Origin: an uncultured Acidobacteriia bacterium
Lineage (GTDB): Bacteria; Acidobacteriota; Terriglobia; Bryobacterales; Bryobacteraceae
Direction of reading: 5' to 3'
Length of the DNA: 64,000 nt
Assembly (NCBI GenBank): GCA_903875575.1
Contig: CAIQWJ010000052.1
Location: 178,522-242,521 of the forward strand
Of this stretch, positions 62,540 to 64,000 are shown piece after piece (within the stretch, counting starts at the first letter, position 1; every line of letters starts with the position of its first letter). Position numbers and translations under genes: made by a program. The notes under the pieces are model-generated. The model was not told where the DNA came from. It saw nothing but the letters and a program-made list of their open reading frames with translations, and did no database searches.

Positions 62540-63045
62540 CGTCTCGCTAAACTACTCACCGAACCGCGACTTTCATGGTAGGTAATTGTCAAGCGATGAC
62601 GCAAAAAATCTTGGGGCTACCGGAGGGAGCCCGAAGACGGTGGATATTGGTCAGCAGTAGAACTGGTTTTTTATCTCGGCTTAGTTAGCGGCGATCCGGA
62701 ACAGGCCGGTCACCAGACATTCATTTGCCGGATCGTGATGTTGGCAGGCAACAGAGCGCGTCACGGAAGATTGAGTTGCAGCTAAACCCTCCCGCCCCGA
62801 AACAGTAAGAAAAGCGGCATGACAGCGAACTGTCTGCCGAGTCGCGGTTCCGCGGGGTCAGGAAGGAACCTGTTCACAACGGCTGAGCCATTGTGTCGAG
62901 TCAGGCGCCGAAGCGCTTCACCCGGATGAGTCTGGCCGGTTATTCCTTGGCGGGTTGGTCGCCACCAGTGCCCGCCTCCGCTTCGCCGGGAAGAAAATCG
63001 TCATATAGCACCTGGATAGATCTGCATGCCTGAAAAAACGCACCT
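62540..63045. other. Noncoding region between the fusion gene and the IS110 transposase
   Basis: About 500 bases with no reading frame that I can support on either strand. It lies downstream of the transposase on the minus strand. Part of it is probably the noncoding end of the insertion sequence, which in IS110-type elements encodes the guide ('bridge') RNA. I could not place the element end because the other end is outside the window. Confidence 0.4.
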
Positions 63046-63051
63046 TCAGGC
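63028..63051 (-). terminator. Hairpin at the transposase stop
   Basis: GCCTGAA (63028-63034) and TTCAGGC (63045-63051) form a 7-bp stem whose minus-strand loop contains a T-run. It overlaps the TGA stop of the transposase gene and may be a terminator or part of the element end. Confidence 0.45.
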
Positions 63052-64000
63052 AGCCGCAGGTCCGGGAGCGTGAGCTGGTTTGGTACCGGCCTCGGATTGC
63101 TCCCTTTGGCTGGCAAAGTATGCGCGGTCAGCGGCCAGCAGGTAGGTCACCAGCTTGCGTGCCACCTCGAGGCTGGCCTGGTTTCGATTCGCGCCCTTTT
63201 CCGTCTCCCTGCGGTGGATCTCCTTCAGCTTCTCGTTGTACATCGGTGCCAGCTTCGCGGTTTCGATCAGCACGCTCTGTAAGTGGGCATTGCGTTGTTT
63301 CGATATCGGGCCGCGCTGCTGCTTGCCCGCCGATTCGTGGAATGCGCTGGTCAGGCCGCAATAACTCATCGCCTTTTTGGCTGAGCGGAACCTCTCCGGT
63401 GTTGCCGCCTCCAATGCCCAGCTCAGCGCCGTAACCGGCCCGACCCCGTCTATCTGCATCAGCGCTTCCACCCGCTTTCGCAGGACCGGATGCCGCTCCA
63501 GCATTCCCAGCAGACGCCGGTCCATGGCCTGCAGGCTTACAATCTGCGCCCGATTGAACTCCAGCAGCGGCCTCATCTCCCGGTCGATCCATTCGTTGTC
63601 CTTCATCAGACTGTCGAAATACCGCTTACCATGTAACCGGCGCTTCTCGTACTCCACTCCGGCACTCATCAGCAGCCCGGCCGTGTTATTCCTGAAGCTG
63701 ACCTGTTCCTGTACCAACCGCCTGCGGAAACGCATCTGCCGCCGCAGTACCCCCAGTTCGGGCTCAATCACGTAACAGGCAGGAAACAGATTGCACCGCA
63801 GCAGGTCTGCGATGGTCCGCGCGTCGAGCTTGTCGCTCTTCTTCTTTCCGGCGCTGATTGCCTTCATCCTTGCCGCATGCCCCATCTCCAGCCTCGCCGC
63901 ATGAGGCCTCAGGTGCTGGTAAATCCAGTGACTGAAAAGCGTCGCTTCCATCGCTCCATGCCAGGGCCGAGGTAACGTCATCACCCATTCGTCCAGCGCA
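63046..64000 (-). CDS. IS110 family transposase, N-terminus cut by the window edge
   Basis: At least 317 residues of an IS110-type transposase. The DEDD RuvC-like domain is visible: PRPWHGAMEATLFSHWIYQH (glutamate), KKSDKLDARTIADLLRCN (aspartates), and the C-terminal transposase_20 domain with LMQIDGVGPVTALSWAL, RFRSAKKAMSYCGLTSAF and SKQRNAHLQSVLIETA carrying the conserved serine region. The frame is open through the right edge, so the first ~50-60 residues are missing. The reading frame appears intact, so the element may be active. Confidence 0.93.
   Translation of the reverse strand, partial: ALDEWVMTLPRPWHGAMEATLFSHWIYQHLRPHAARLEMGHAARMKAISAGKKKSDKLDARTIADLLRCNLFPACYVIEPELGVLRRQMRFRRRLVQEQVSFRNNTAGLLMSAGVEYEKRRLHGKRYFDSLMKDNEWIDREMRPLLEFNRAQIVSLQAMDRRLLGMLERHPVLRKRVEALMQIDGVGPVTALSWALEAATPERFRSAKKAMSYCGLTSAFHESAGKQQRGPISKQRNAHLQSVLIETAKLAPMYNEKLKEIHRRETEKGANRNQASLEVARKLVTYLLAADRAYFASQREQSEAGTKPAHAPGPAAA
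63046..64000 (-). mobile_element. IS110-family insertion sequence (partial)
   Basis: Defined by its transposase. IS110 elements usually lack terminal inverted repeats and move as a circular intermediate guided by a bridge RNA. The left boundary is somewhere in 62540-63045 and the right boundary lies beyond the window. Confidence 0.75.

Noticed and set aside
1..64000. tRNA genes, rRNA genes and CRISPR arrays
   Set aside because: I looked for GTTCGAATC-type T-arms, rRNA cores and regularly spaced repeats and saw none. A covariance-model scan would be decisive.

Overview
The window looks like chromosomal DNA of an acidobacterium of the Solibacter/Bryobacter type (order Bryobacterales). This rests on protein families rather than on a marker gene. 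There is a DUF3738/TIGR03435 protein plus a second fragment of that family, a secreted protease ending in the TIGR03437 C-terminal domain, a decayed VWFA-related protein of the kind expanded in this group, and a PadR regulator followed by a small membrane protein. Base composition is GC-rich throughout, with no obvious compositional island. I found no rRNA, tRNA or CRISPR array.

Layout. 1-6.9 kb: a protein tail, a membrane protein, a CHAD protein, a two-domain M16 peptidase, three broken genes (TIGR03435 fragment, small membrane protein, PadR) and a DUF6807 protein. 7-14.3 kb: mostly exported or small accessory enzymes (ApbE-DUF2271 fusion, TIGR03435 protein, phosphodiester glycosidase, nitronate monooxygenase, aldose 1-epimerase with a glycine-rich insert, NTF2-like lipoprotein, DUF4386, DUF1801). 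14.3-17.5 kb: a vapC remnant, then a GntR(YtrA-type)-ABC ATPase-permease operon whose permease is frameshifted. 18.2-19.7 kb: two divergent toxin-antitoxin modules. 21.3-24.3 kb: a metzincin-type secreted protease.

24.4-27.9 kb is an overlapping operon for terminal oxidase assembly: a cupredoxin-like lipoprotein, CtaA, CtaB, SCO and DUF420. The oxidase subunits are not in the window. 28.4-34.7 kb on the minus strand is a gltX-glnS-carbamoyltransferase-murJ run. 36-42.7 kb holds a double cyclophilin and pyrR-pyrB-pyrC followed, with a 4-nt overlap, by a UPF0182 membrane protein. 43.4-45 kb holds two tandem toxin-antitoxin pairs (HigBA type, Xre-RES). Next come a YncE-like propeller, an RhlE-type helicase, a YkgJ protein, futalosine hydrolase MqnB (menaquinone by the futalosine route), a PEP-CTERM HAF-repeat protein, an MBL hydrolase, a third VapBC pair and the VWFA pseudogene.

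53-57.4 kb has small RNA-binding or housekeeping genes, an FkbM methyltransferase, a structured intergenic region with a 26-codon hydrophobic-basic reading frame, an inositol-monophosphatase family protein, RpiB and a DJ-1/PfpI protein. 57.6-60.6 kb is a galactose unit (SSS symporter, small membrane protein, galK). 60.7-62.5 kb encodes an acyltransferase-alpha/beta hydrolase fusion. The right edge is an IS110-family transposase cut by the window end, with about 500 bp of noncoding DNA beside it.

The points most worth a second look are the sORF/leader region at 55.2-55.5 kb, a recurrent -10-like box 5-9 nt upstream of start codons (suggesting leaderless mRNAs), the IS110 flank (possible bridge RNA), the cupredoxin lipoprotein in the oxidase-assembly operon, and the density of toxin-antitoxin modules, two of which overlap their neighbours antisense at the 3' end.
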